Positions 23,422 through 32,125 of a stretch of 64,000 nt of DNA are shown piece by piece; the stretch's first letter is position 1; the number at the start of each line of letters is the position of its first letter. The notes beneath the pieces are model-generated. The model was not told the origin of the DNA. It searched no databases and saw only the letters and a program-made list of their open reading frames with translations. Origin of the DNA: Nocardioides sp. YR527 (lineage in GTDB: Bacteria > Actinomycetota > Actinomycetes > Propionibacteriales > Nocardioidaceae); the NCBI RefSeq assembly GCF_900101045.1, contig NZ_FNFN01000013.1, forward strand, positions 39,581 to 103,580. The letters run 5' to 3'. The position numbers and the translations under genes were made by a program.

Positions 23422-26400
23422 TTAGCCGGCGAGGTGGGACCAGGAGGGTGCGAGGTCGGACCAGGGGCCTACCGCGGCGATCTCGCCGTCGACCATGACG
23501 ACGACCCGGTCGGCCTGGGCGAGAGCGGCTCGCTTGGAGGTCGCTCCGATGACCGTCGTGTGCCGGTCCCGCAGCGCCCGCCAGAGCTCGATCTCGGTGG
23601 CCGCGTCGAGCGCACTGGAGACGTCGTCGGCCAGGAGCAGCTCGGTGTCGGCGGCCAGCGCTCGCGCCAGGGCGAGGCGCTGGACCTGCCCCCCGGAGAG
23701 CCGTACGCCACGGTGACCGACGATCGCATCCGCGCCGCCCGCCTCCTTGACGTCGAGCTCGAGCCGCGCGTCGGCGACCGGGCTGTCGAAGGGCCGGTCG
23801 TGGCCCAGGCGGATGTTGTCGGCGAAGGTGCCGGAGAGCACCCGCGGCACCTGGGCGACGTACGCCACCTGCCCCGGCCTCAGGAAGGACTGCGGGTCCT
23901 GGACCAGCTCGTCGTTCCACCGGATGGTGCCGGTGTGCTCGATGAGGCCGGCCAGCGACGCCAGCAGGGACGACTTTCCGGAGCCGACCTGCCCCACGAG
24001 CAGGACCAGCTCGCCGCGCGAGATCGTGAGCGAGACGTCGGAGACACCGATCGTGCCGTCGTCGTGGACCGCTGACAGGGCGGAGAGCTCGAGAGAGTCG
24101 AGCGGCACCTGATCGACCGGACCCGGATCCGGCGCGTCACCGGAGACCAGGTCGACACCCGGCGGCAGATCCATCAGGTCCCGACCGCCGGCGAACTTGC
24201 TGGTCTCCTTCTGCCACGCACGCGTACCCGGAGCCTCGGTGACGACCATGCCGGCCACCCGGCCGAACCAGTCGAAGCCCGAGACCGCGTTGGCCACCAG
24301 GAGCGCGGTGGCCAGACCCCAGCCGCCGCCGAAGTAGATCCCCCAGGCAGCCACGACGCCGCACTGCACCATGAGCGCGGGGACCCCGTCGAGGAATGCC
24401 TGCACCCGGTGTTCCTTCACCGCTGCCTCGACCCTCCCTGCGTCGACGTGCTGCAGATGGGCGTGGACCTGCGGAGTCGCCGCGGCCAGCTTCACGGTGC
24501 GTACGGACTCCAGCGCGGAGACCACCGCGCGACCGAACCGAGCGCGAGCGGCGGACGAGGCCGAGGCCGAGCGGCCGGCGATCGGCCGGCCGACCGCGGA
24601 GGCCAGCGCCGAGGCGATCATGACGACCAGGAGCACGGCGCCCGCGAGCGCGGTGCCGGCGAGCAGGGCGGTGATCGTCGCGATGACGAGGCCGTTGACG
24701 AAGTCGACCCAGCGGTCGGCGTAGCGGGCGTAGCGGTCCGCGTCCATCGAGCGAGCGACGACCTCACCCGGCGGCGTACGCGTCAGGCGGTGCTGGCTGG
24801 TCTGCCCGTAGAGCACGGCCATCCGGGCCCGCAGCATGACCTCGATCCACCAGCGCGGGTAGCGGTAGAAGGCGTCGGCGAGCATCAGCGGCGCGGCCAG
24901 CAGGCTGACCACGAGCAGCACCGACATCACCGTCGGCCTGCCGCCGTCCTGCAGCGACTCGACGATCCTGCCCCACAGGAGTCCGGTGAAGGCACCCTGC
25001 GCACCGGTCATCGAGGCGAACAGGAAGAGCAGCGCACCCGCGACGCCCCACTCGGGGCGCAGGAACAGGGCTTGCACGATCCCGCGAGCGAGAGACGGCC
25101 CGGTGCCGACCTCGGGGACGTCCGGCGGGGCGCCCGAACGACGCTTGCCACCCACGTTGCCCGCCGCGACATGGTCGAGCGTGGAGTGGTCGACGGGTTT
25201 GGCGTCCGGCGACGGTGAATCGTGGTGATCGGTGCGGCTGGCTTCCAGCAGGTCGCGGAACGGCCCGGGCGCGGTCGCCAGCGAGGCCCGCAGGCCGTGC
25301 TGGATCACCCGGCCGTGGTCGAGCACGGCCACATGAGGAGCACGCTCGATGGTGGAGAGCCGGTGGGCGATCAGGATGCCCGTGCGTCCGGTCAGCAGCC
25401 GGTCGGCGGCCGCGACCACCCGGCGCTCGGTGAGCGGGTCCATCCGCGCGGTCGCCTCGTCGAGCACGACCACCCGTACGTCGCGCACCAGCAGCCGCGC
25501 GAAGGCGACCAGCTGCTCCTCCCCCGCCGACAACGAGGTGCCGCCGGGGCCGAGCAGGGTGTCGAGCCCGTCGGGCAGGCCCCCGACCCACTCGGAGAGC
25601 CCGAGCCGGGCGACCGCCCGCTCGATGTCCTCGCGCGGACGCTCGTCGTCGAAGATCGCGATGTTCTCCGCAAGCGTGCCGGCCAGGATCTCGGTGCGCT
25701 GCGTCACCACCCCCACGGAGGCGCGCAGCTGCTGCAGGTCGAGGTCGCGCACGTCCACGCCACCCAGGAACACCGAGCCGCGCGGCGGCTCGACCGCCCG
25801 CGACAGCAGCGAGGCGAGCGTCGACTTGCCCGAGCCGGTGCGACCGACCAGGGCGATGGTGTCGCCGGCCGGCACCGTCAGCGAGATGCCCTGGAGGGCG
25901 AAGGTGCCCTCGGCGTAGGAGAAGCTCAGGTCGCGCAGGTCGACCTCCAGCGCTCCCCCGTCGGGTACGGGCGCGCCGCCTTCGGGTTCCGGCTCGGAGC
26001 CCATCATCTGACGCAGCCGGATGACCGCACCGAGGCCGGCCTGGATGTCGGGCAGGTGGTTGGCGAGCATCGCGATCTGGCCCACGAACGTGCTCGTGAC
26101 CAGGAACAACGTCACCAGCGCGCTGATCCCGAGGCGGTCGGTCGCGGCGAGCGCGATCCCGGCGAGACCGATGCCGGCCAACAGGGAGTGCAGCAGCAGC
26201 CCGGCGCGGCGGCCGACCTTCGCCTCGACCGTGACCACGGCACGGAACCTCTCGTGCACCGTCGCCGACAGCCGCGCCACCCGGGCGACCACGTGGTCCT
26301 GACCCAGGCTCGTACGCAGGTCGTCACGCCCCGCGATGCCCTCCTCGAGCACCGCGGCATGGTCGGTCCAGGACGCCTCCTCGATGACCTTGAGCTCGGA

Positions 26401-26982
26401 GATCTTGCCCAGCAGCCGACGGATGACGAACCAGGTCACCACGGCGAGCAGCGGGAACAGGATCGCCGCCGGCCACCAAGTGAAGCTGGCCACGATCCAC
26501 ATCGGCAGCGCCGCGAAGACCGAGCGGAACAGCATCCACAGCTGCCAGCGCAGCAGGTTGCCGACCTCATGGGAGTCGTCGTCGACCCGGTCGAGGATCT
26601 CTCCGACGGCCTGCTCGCTCAGCTCGGACAGCGGCTGTCGCATGGCAGCCTGGAGCACGTCCTCGCGCAGCTTGCCCTCGACCCGGTCGGAGACCCCGAC
26701 CCAGGCGATCTTCGCGGTCGAGTCGACCAGCGAGGCGCCGATCACGCACAACGCCAACCAGCCGACCAGGCTCGCGGTCGGGTTCTCGGCCAGCCGTCCG
26801 GCCACGACGGTGCCGATCGACTGACCCACCATGGCAACCGCCAGCGCGATCAGCGCCGCGACCGTCACCGGCCCCTTCAGGCGTCGCCAGTCGACCTGCC
26901 GGCTCGGGTCGGCAGGGTCGGTGGGGACTCCGAGAGCCTTGCCTGAGGTCGGCACGGGCGGAGTCGAGAGCGTCGCAGTCAT
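23422..26982 (-). CDS. Single-chain ABC exporter with two unequal ATPase domains
   Basis: This 1186-residue protein is a full transporter in one chain: membrane domain 1, NBD1, membrane domain 2, NBD2. NBD1 has Walker A GRTGSGKST, Walker B VVVLDEATARMD and H-loop IAHRLS, but its signature is LSAGE. NBD2 has Walker A GQVGSGKSS and a canonical LSGGQ signature, but Walker B reads LLLADDVSSALD (Asp for the catalytic Glu) and the H-loop region is GATSKRAAL without His. One ATP site is therefore canonical and the other degenerate, as in heterodimeric exporters such as TM287/288. ATG 26982 is chosen; an upstream GTG (27018) is possible. Substrate unknown. Confidence 0.9.
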   Translation of the reverse strand: MTATLSTPPVPTSGKALGVPTDPADPSRQVDWRRLKGPVTVAALIALAVAMVGQSIGTVVAGRLAENPTASLVGWLALCVIGASLVDSTAKIAWVGVSDRVEGKLREDVLQAAMRQPLSELSEQAVGEILDRVDDDSHEVGNLLRWQLWMLFRSVFAALPMWIVASFTWWPAAILFPLLAVVTWFVIRRLLGKISELKVIEEASWTDHAAVLEEGIAGRDDLRTSLGQDHVVARVARLSATVHERFRAVVTVEAKVGRRAGLLLHSLLAGIGLAGIALAATDRLGISALVTLFLVTSTFVGQIAMLANHLPDIQAGLGAVIRLRQMMGSEPEPEGGAPVPDGGALEVDLRDLSFSYAEGTFALQGISLTVPAGDTIALVGRTGSGKSTLASLLSRAVEPPRGSVFLGGVDVRDLDLQQLRASVGVVTQRTEILAGTLAENIAIFDDERPREDIERAVARLGLSEWVGGLPDGLDTLLGPGGTSLSAGEEQLVAFARLLVRDVRVVVLDEATARMDPLTERRVVAAADRLLTGRTGILIAHRLSTIERAPHVAVLDHGRVIQHGLRASLATAPGPFRDLLEASRTDHHDSPSPDAKPVDHSTLDHVAAGNVGGKRRSGAPPDVPEVGTGPSLARGIVQALFLRPEWGVAGALLFLFASMTGAQGAFTGLLWGRIVESLQDGGRPTVMSVLLVVSLLAAPLMLADAFYRYPRWWIEVMLRARMAVLYGQTSQHRLTRTPPGEVVARSMDADRYARYADRWVDFVNGLVIATITALLAGTALAGAVLLVVMIASALASAVGRPIAGRSASASSAARARFGRAVVSALESVRTVKLAAATPQVHAHLQHVDAGRVEAAVKEHRVQAFLDGVPALMVQCGVVAAWGIYFGGGWGLATALLVANAVSGFDWFGRVAGMVVTEAPGTRAWQKETSKFAGGRDLMDLPPGVDLVSGDAPDPGPVDQVPLDSLELSALSAVHDDGTIGVSDVSLTISRGELVLLVGQVGSGKSSLLASLAGLIEHTGTIRWNDELVQDPQSFLRPGQVAYVAQVPRVLSGTFADNIRLGHDRPFDSPVADARLELDVKEAGGADAIVGHRGVRLSGGQVQRLALARALAADTELLLADDVSSALDAATEIELWRALRDRHTTVIGATSKRAALAQADRVVVMVDGEIAAVGPWSDLAPSWSHLAG

Positions 26983-27057
26983 CAGAAGATCACGGTATGC
27001 GTGACCACCGACACCCACCTAAAGGTTTTCCGCCCTCACCCGAGGGCAAACACGATG

Positions 27058-27075
27058 CTGACCTGCACCTATAGG
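27058..27075. repeat. 18-nt element shared with the DUF222 leader
   Basis: CTGACCTGCACCTATAGG is identical to 63506-63523. It contains the palindrome CCTATAGG and lies between the ABC transporter start and the idh terminator. It could be a promoter-type or binding motif. Confidence 0.5.
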
Positions 27076-27134
27076 AATCAGAAGAAAGATCTGGAGAGGA
27101 AGGTCACGTACGCCGGGAAGGTGTCCTGACACAG

Positions 27135-27172
27135 GACGACGGCCCGGCACGAGTCCGTGCCGGGCCGTCGTC
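27135..27172. terminator. Hairpin terminator after idh
   Basis: A perfect 17-bp stem (arm GACGACGGCCCGGCACG) with loop AGTC lies 8 bp beyond the idh stop on the minus strand. It is a strong GC-rich terminator without a T-run. Confidence 0.85.
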
Positions 27173-27179
27173 GGGTGGA

Positions 27180-29384
27180 TCAGAGAGAGTCGATCGCCTC
27201 GTTGAGCGTCGCGGACGGACGCATCACGGCGGTGACCTTCTCGGCGTCGGGCAGGTAGTAGCCGCCGATGTCGGCGGGCTTGCCCTGGACCGCGAGGAGC
27301 TCCTCGACGATCTTGGCCTCGTTGGCGGCAAGGGTCTCGGCGAGGCCCTTGAACGCAGCCGCGAGCTCGGTGTCCTCGGTCTGCGCGGCGAGCTCCTGGG
27401 CCCAGTAGAGACCCAGGTAGAAGTGGGAGCCGCGGTTGTCTGTGGTGCCGAGCTTGCGACCCGGGGAGCGGTCGTTCTCGAGGAAGGTCGCGGTCGCCCG
27501 GTCGAGCGCACCGGCGAGCACCTTCGCCGCCGGGGCGGAGGCCTGCTCGGCGTACTTCTCGAACGCGGGAACCAGCGCGAAGAACTCACCCAGCGAGTCC
27601 CAGCGGAGGTAGTCCTCCTCGACCAGCTGCTGCACGTGCTTCGGCGCCGAGCCGCCCGCACCGGTCTCGAACAGACCGCCGCCGGCGATCAGCGGGACGA
27701 TGGAGAGCATCTTCGCCGACGTACCGACCTCGAGGATCGGGAACAGGTCGGTGTTGTAGTCACGCAGCACGTTGCCGGTGACCGAGATGGTGTCCTCACC
27801 GTTGCGCAGGCGCTCCAGGGAGTACGCCGTGGCAAGCTCGGGCGAGAGGATCTTGATGTCCGCGCCCTCGGTGTCGCCGACGATGGACGTGTCGGCGAGG
27901 TACTTGGTGACCTTGGCGATCAGCGAGGCGTCGTGAGCTCGCGACTCGTCGAGCCAGAAGATGGCCGGGGTCTTGGAGTCACGGGCGCGGCTGACGGCGA
28001 GCTTGACCCAGTCGCGGACCGGGATGTCCTTGGTCTGGCAAGCGCGCCAGATGTCGCCGACCTCGACGTCGTGCTCGATGAGCACGTCTCCGGCCTTGTT
28101 CAGCACCCGCACGGTGCCGGCGGCCGAGATCTCGAAGGTCTTGTCGTGGGAGCCGTACTCCTCCGCCTTCTGCGCCATCAGACCCACGTTGGGGACGGTG
28201 CCGATCGTGGCCGGGTCGAGCGGGCCGTTCTTCTTCACGTCGTCGATGACGGTCTGGTAGACCCCGGCGTAGGAAGAGTCCGGGATCACCGCGAGGGTGT
28301 CGTCCTCGCCGCCGTCGACGCCCCAGAGCTTGCCGCCGTTGCGGACCAGGGCCGGGATGGAGGCGTCGATGATGACGTCGGAGGGGACGTGCAGGTTGGT
28401 GATGCCCTTGTCGGAGTTGACGTAGGACAGGCGCGGGCCCGCGGCGATGGCGGCCTTGATGGCAGCCTCGATCTCGGCGCCCTTCTCCAGGCCGGAGAGG
28501 CCCGAGAGGATCGCGCCGAGGCCGTCGTTGGCGGAGAGGCCGGCGGCCTGGAGGTCGGCGCCGTACTTCTCGAAGACGTCCTTGAAGTAGGCCTTCACGA
28601 CGTGGCCGAAGATGATCGGGTCGGAGACCTTCATCATCGTGGCCTTCAGGTGCAGCGAGAAGAGCACGTCGTCGGCCTTGGCCTTGGCGAGCGCGTTCTC
28701 GAGGAAGGCGTGCAGGTTGGCGACGGACATGTAGGTCGCGTCGACGATCTCGCCCTCGAGCACCGGCAGCTCGGCGAGCAGCGTCACCGTCTCGCCGTCG
28801 GCCTTCTCGAGCACGATGGAGAGCGTGTCGTCGGCCGGGATGGTCACGGACTTCTCGTTGGACTTGAAGTCGCGCGCACCCATCGTGGCGACGGTCGTCT
28901 GGGAGTCGTCGGAGAACGGCTTGTTGGTGTGCGGGTGGGCCTTGGCGTACGCCTTGACCGAGCCCGGCGCACGCCGGTCGGAGTTGCCCTCACGCAGGAC
29001 CGGGTTCACCGCGGAGCCCTTGACCTTGTCGTACTTGGCCCGGATCTCCTCCTCCTCGGGCGTGCTGGGCGCCTCGGGGTAGTCGGGGATCTGGTAGCCC
29101 TGGGTCTGCAGCTCCTTGATCGCGGCCTTGAGCTGCGGGATGGAGGCGGAGATGTTGGGCAGCTTGACGATGTTGGCTTCCGGCGTCTTCGCCAGCTCAC
29201 CGAGCTCGCCGAGCGCGTCGTCGGCCAGGCCGAACTGGGCCAGGATGCGCGAGGCCACGGAGATGTCACGCGTCTCGACCTCGACGCCCGCCTTGGCCGC
29301 GTAGGCCGAGACGATCGGAAGGAAGGAGTACGTCGCCAGCAGCGGCGCCTCGTCGGTGTGGGTGTAGATGATTCGTGCGGCCAT
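27180..29384 (-). CDS. idh: Isocitrate dehydrogenase [NADP], monomeric type
   Basis: This TCA-cycle enzyme decarboxylates isocitrate to 2-oxoglutarate with NADP. At 734 residues it is the long monomeric class, unrelated in layout to the 400-residue dimeric Icd. Recognisable family segments are ARIIYTHTDEAPLLATYSFL at the start, NPVLREGNSDRRAP near residue 130, FSLHLKATMMKVSDPIIFGH in the middle, and GTSAKMLSIVPLIAGGGLFE and DNRGSHFYLGLYWAQ toward the end. ATG 29384 is preceded by CAGGAG at a slightly long spacing. It is a single gene with its own terminator. Confidence 0.98.
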   Translation of the reverse strand: MAARIIYTHTDEAPLLATYSFLPIVSAYAAKAGVEVETRDISVASRILAQFGLADDALGELGELAKTPEANIVKLPNISASIPQLKAAIKELQTQGYQIPDYPEAPSTPEEEEIRAKYDKVKGSAVNPVLREGNSDRRAPGSVKAYAKAHPHTNKPFSDDSQTTVATMGARDFKSNEKSVTIPADDTLSIVLEKADGETVTLLAELPVLEGEIVDATYMSVANLHAFLENALAKAKADDVLFSLHLKATMMKVSDPIIFGHVVKAYFKDVFEKYGADLQAAGLSANDGLGAILSGLSGLEKGAEIEAAIKAAIAAGPRLSYVNSDKGITNLHVPSDVIIDASIPALVRNGGKLWGVDGGEDDTLAVIPDSSYAGVYQTVIDDVKKNGPLDPATIGTVPNVGLMAQKAEEYGSHDKTFEISAAGTVRVLNKAGDVLIEHDVEVGDIWRACQTKDIPVRDWVKLAVSRARDSKTPAIFWLDESRAHDASLIAKVTKYLADTSIVGDTEGADIKILSPELATAYSLERLRNGEDTISVTGNVLRDYNTDLFPILEVGTSAKMLSIVPLIAGGGLFETGAGGSAPKHVQQLVEEDYLRWDSLGEFFALVPAFEKYAEQASAPAAKVLAGALDRATATFLENDRSPGRKLGTTDNRGSHFYLGLYWAQELAAQTEDTELAAAFKGLAETLAANEAKIVEELLAVQGKPADIGGYYLPDAEKVTAVMRPSATLNEAIDSL

Positions 29385-29415
29385 TGCTGTGGCTACTCCT
29401 GACGAAACGAAAGTG

Positions 29416-29429
29416 TCTTGACATCAAGA
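29416..29429. promoter_or_regulatory. Palindrome upstream of idh
   Basis: TCTTGA-CA-TCAAGA is an inverted repeat about 32 bp upstream of the idh ATG, in the only AT-rich part of the idh-aquaporin gap. Its position fits an operator overlapping the idh promoter. The regulator is not identifiable. Confidence 0.4.
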
Positions 29430-29607
29430 TAACAGAGAGGGTGGCGCAACACCGCCCCGCCCCACCTAAGCACCACGATGTGCCGTCGCAAAAGAGTTAC
29501 TGTGTGTCAACACCTCATGTTGTTCAGGTGACTGCTGATACCTGAGTGCTTCTCGGGTGTCGATGGGTCTGACCGACGTCAATAGACATTGAAGGGTAAA
29601 AGGGGAC

Positions 29608-30699
29608 ATGACTGAGGAATCACTGTCGGCAGCTGAGCCGACCATCATCCAGAAGCTCACAGCCGAAGTCATCGGGACATTCATCCTCGTGTTCCTCGGG
29701 TGTGGCTCGGTCGTTGCCGTCGTCGCCGGCGCCACCTACGCCGGGCAGCCGACCTGGGGTCTCGAGGTCGCGGCCGTCGGCCTCGCCTTCGGCATCGCCG
29801 TCGTGATCGGCGCCTACACCTTCGGCCGCATCTCCGGTGGCCACTTCAACCCTGCGGTGACCCTGGGTGCGGCCACGTCCGGCCGGATCAGCTGGAAGGA
29901 CGCGGGCGTCTACATCGGCGCCCAGTTCGTCGGCGCGACCCTCGGCGCGCTCGTGCTGTTCCTCGTCGCGCTCTCCTCGGACTACAACTCGTGGAACGAC
30001 GGTGGCCTCGGCGCCAACGCCTTCGGCGAGGGAGCCGGCACCGGCCTGGTCGGCGCGATCCTGGTCGAGCTCGTCCTCACCTTCATCTTCGTCTTCGTCA
30101 TCCTCGGCATCACCGACGGCCGCGCGGCCACCAACGCCACCCTCGCCCCGCTGGGCATCGGTCTCGCTCTCGCCGCGATCCACTTCGTCGGCATCCCGCT
30201 GACCGGCACCTCGGTCAACCCCGCCCGTTCGTTCGGGCCGGCCCTCTTCTCCGGCACCGACGCCCTGATCCAGCTCCCGGTCTTCCTGATCGTCACGGCT
30301 CTCGGCGGTGCCGTCGCCGGCGTCGTCTACCCGCTTCTCTTCGGCAAGGACGGCTCCGAGATCGCGGGCGCCGGCCTCTCCTTCAGCAGTGGCGCCAAGG
30401 CGCAGCAGCCGAGCTTCCAGGGTGGCTGGGACGGCAGCCAGGCCGCCCCCGCCGCTCCGATGGCACCGGCCGCTCCTGCGGCGGCGGCGCCCGCAGCACC
30501 GGCGGCTCCGGCAGCTCCTGCCGAGCCCGCGGCCACGCCGGACACGGGCGACCGCACCATCGTCTCCGGAGGCAGTGGCGGTGGCCAGCCGGCCTGGCAG
30601 CAGCCGACCCAGACCAGCGAGGGCGACCTCCCGGTCTACGAGCAGGACGGCTGGCGCTGGGACTACGCCAAGCAGGAATGGGTCCCGATCGAGCAGTAG
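29608..30699 (+). CDS. Aquaporin (MIP family) with Ala/Pro-rich C-terminal extension
   Basis: This is a water or small-solute channel. Residues 1-250 form the six-helix MIP core with both half-helix motifs, GGHFNPAVTLG and SVNPARSFGPAL. The arginine after the second NPA and narrow-filter context suggest an AqpZ-like water channel rather than a glycerol facilitator. The remaining 110 residues are unusual: a low-complexity Ala/Pro segment, then a Gly/Ser/Gln linker, ending EQDGWRWDYAKQEWVPIEQ. GGGG lies just before ATG 29608 (AAAAGGGGAC). The gene is divergent from idh and ends at a strong hairpin. Confidence 0.93.
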   Translation: MTEESLSAAEPTIIQKLTAEVIGTFILVFLGCGSVVAVVAGATYAGQPTWGLEVAAVGLAFGIAVVIGAYTFGRISGGHFNPAVTLGAATSGRISWKDAGVYIGAQFVGATLGALVLFLVALSSDYNSWNDGGLGANAFGEGAGTGLVGAILVELVLTFIFVFVILGITDGRAATNATLAPLGIGLALAAIHFVGIPLTGTSVNPARSFGPALFSGTDALIQLPVFLIVTALGGAVAGVVYPLLFGKDGSEIAGAGLSFSSGAKAQQPSFQGGWDGSQAAPAAPMAPAAPAAAAPAAPAAPAAPAEPAATPDTGDRTIVSGGSGGGQPAWQQPTQTSEGDLPVYEQDGWRWDYAKQEWVPIEQ

Positions 30700-30710
30700 T
30701 CTCGAGAAGC

Positions 30711-30740
30711 ACGAAGGCCGCCCCTCGGGGCGGCCTTCGT
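30711..30740. terminator. Hairpin terminator after the aquaporin gene
   Basis: The arm ACGAAGGCCGCCCC pairs with GGGGCGGCCTTCGT around a TC centre, 11 bp after the stop. It lies between convergent genes and may serve both; TATTTGT follows on the plus strand. Confidence 0.85.
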
Positions 30741-30755
30741 CCTATTTGTACGTCT

Positions 30756-31118
30756 TCATTCTCCGGGAACGGTCACTGCGAGGATCCACAGCGCGCCCGC
30801 GGTCAGCGCCAGCAGGGCCACGTCGAACCAGCGGTTGCGCACCGCCAGCATCCCGGCATCCTTCGTACGCAGCACCGCCCGCCCCAGCGACGCGGACCCC
30901 ACCCCGGCGGCGAGGACGATGATCCCCACCCGCCAGTGGCCGAAGCCGACCAGCCCGAGACCGACGATCGCCGCCGTCAGCACCCCGAGGTAGACGAACC
31001 CGCCGATGGTCGAGGGGAAGCCGCGTACGTCCTGGGGGGCCGTCTTCTCGTGCCCAGGCGCCACCGCCGCCGGTGCGGGAGCCTCCGGCGTGGGGGTCAG
31101 CGGGGGGTGGACGGACAC
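30756..31118 (-). CDS. DUF3017 membrane protein
   Basis: This 120-residue protein has a Pro/Ala-rich start, then three hydrophobic segments at about residues 38-58, 62-82 and 98-117. GGFVYLGVLTAAIVGLGLV and the motif RxGIIVLAAGVGSASLGRAVLR-like stretch, with RNRWFDV before the last helix, match the DUF3017 family. This family commonly follows folD in actinobacteria, as here (4-bp gap). Function unknown. Confidence 0.82.
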   Translation of the reverse strand: MSVHPPLTPTPEAPAPAAVAPGHEKTAPQDVRGFPSTIGGFVYLGVLTAAIVGLGLVGFGHWRVGIIVLAAGVGSASLGRAVLRTKDAGMLAVRNRWFDVALLALTAGALWILAVTVPGE

Positions 31119-31122
31119 GGTG

Positions 31123-31974
31123 TCAGAGCCTTTCGAGAGCCTTCTCAGCGCTGAGGACGATATTGGAGAGCAGCATGGCGCGTGTCATCGGACCCACCCC
31201 ACCCGGGTTCGGCGACACCCACCCAGCCACGTCCCACACGTCCTCGGCCAGGTCTCCTGCGATCTTACCGTCGACCCGGGAGACACCGACGTCCAACAGG
31301 GCCGCGCCGGGCTTGACCATGTCCTTGGTGATGATCCCGGGGACGCCCGCGGCGGCCACGACGATGTCGGCGTTGCGGGTGTGGGCGGCCAGGTCGCGGG
31401 TGCCGGTGTGGCACAGGGTGACCGTGGCGTTCTCGCTGCGGCGGGTGAGCAGCAGGCCCAGCGGACGCCCGACGGTCAGCCCACGGCCGACCACGACGAC
31501 CTCGGCGCCCTTAATCTCGACCCCGTGACGCCGCAGCAGCTCGATGCAGCCCACCGGGGTGCACGGCAGCGGCCCGTCCTCGCCGAGGACCAGCTTGCCG
31601 AGGTTGACCGGGTGCAGCCCGTCGACGTCCTTCTCCGGAGCCACGCGGGAGAGCAGCGCGAACTCGTCCAGGCCGGTCGGCTGCTGGATGAGGAAGCCGG
31701 TGACGGCGGGATCAGCGTTGAGCTCGTCGATGACCTTCTCGACCTCCGCCTGGGTGGCGGTGGCGGGCAGGTCGACGCGGGTCGAGGCGACACCGATCTC
31801 GGCGGCGTCCTTGTGCTTGGCGTTGACGTACCAGTGCGAGCCGGGGTCGTCGCCGACAAGGACGGTCCCGATACCCGGAGTGATGCCCTGGGCCTTCAAC
31901 TTCTCGACCCGCTCTGCGAGCTCGGCCTTGATCGCCTTCAGCGTCGCGGTGCCGTCCAGCTTCTGTGCGGTCAC
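31123..31974 (-). CDS. folD: Methylenetetrahydrofolate dehydrogenase/cyclohydrolase
   Basis: This bifunctional enzyme interconverts methylene-, methenyl- and 10-formyl-tetrahydrofolate. The last supplies formyl groups to PurN and PurH, encoded just upstream. The 283 residues include VGDDPGSHWYVNAKHKDAAE with the catalytic Tyr/Lys, QQPTGLDE-type PLP-like loop, PCTPVGCIELL, the NADP site VVVGRGLTVGRPLGLLL, and GVGPMTRAMLL at the end. It starts with GTG 31974. It is separated from purH by a repeat-rich gap and followed closely by the DUF3017 gene. Confidence 0.96.
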   Translation of the reverse strand: MTAQKLDGTATLKAIKAELAERVEKLKAQGITPGIGTVLVGDDPGSHWYVNAKHKDAAEIGVASTRVDLPATATQAEVEKVIDELNADPAVTGFLIQQPTGLDEFALLSRVAPEKDVDGLHPVNLGKLVLGEDGPLPCTPVGCIELLRRHGVEIKGAEVVVVGRGLTVGRPLGLLLTRRSENATVTLCHTGTRDLAAHTRNADIVVAAAGVPGIITKDMVKPGAALLDVGVSRVDGKIAGDLAEDVWDVAGWVSPNPGGVGPMTRAMLLSNIVLSAEKALERL

Positions 31975-32049
31975 GTGTTCATCCTGTCACTCGAGTCTGT
32001 GTATTTCTTGTACGCGACGCCGAACCGGCTCATCTTGACCAAATCCCAG

Positions 32050-32114
32050 GCCGAGTCGGCTCGTTCTGACACGATTTCCCGCCGAGTCGGCTCGTCATGA
32101 CGAGCCGACTCGGC
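32050..32114. repeat. GCCGAGTCGGCTCG repeat copies, including a perfect 34-bp palindrome
   Basis: GCCGAGTCGGCTCGT occurs at 32050-32064 and again at 32081-32095, 31 bp apart. The second copy joins its own inverse to make a perfect palindrome of 17-bp arms (32081-32114, centre TCA|TGA). It lies 12 bp beyond the purH stop, so it may terminate purH. The same core recurs at 52119-52243. Confidence 0.8.
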
Positions 32115-32125
32115 TGGGTTGGAGA

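Noticed and set aside
27423..29402. 659-codon plus-strand open frame opposite idh
   Set aside because: Shadow of the monomeric isocitrate dehydrogenase, which is full length.
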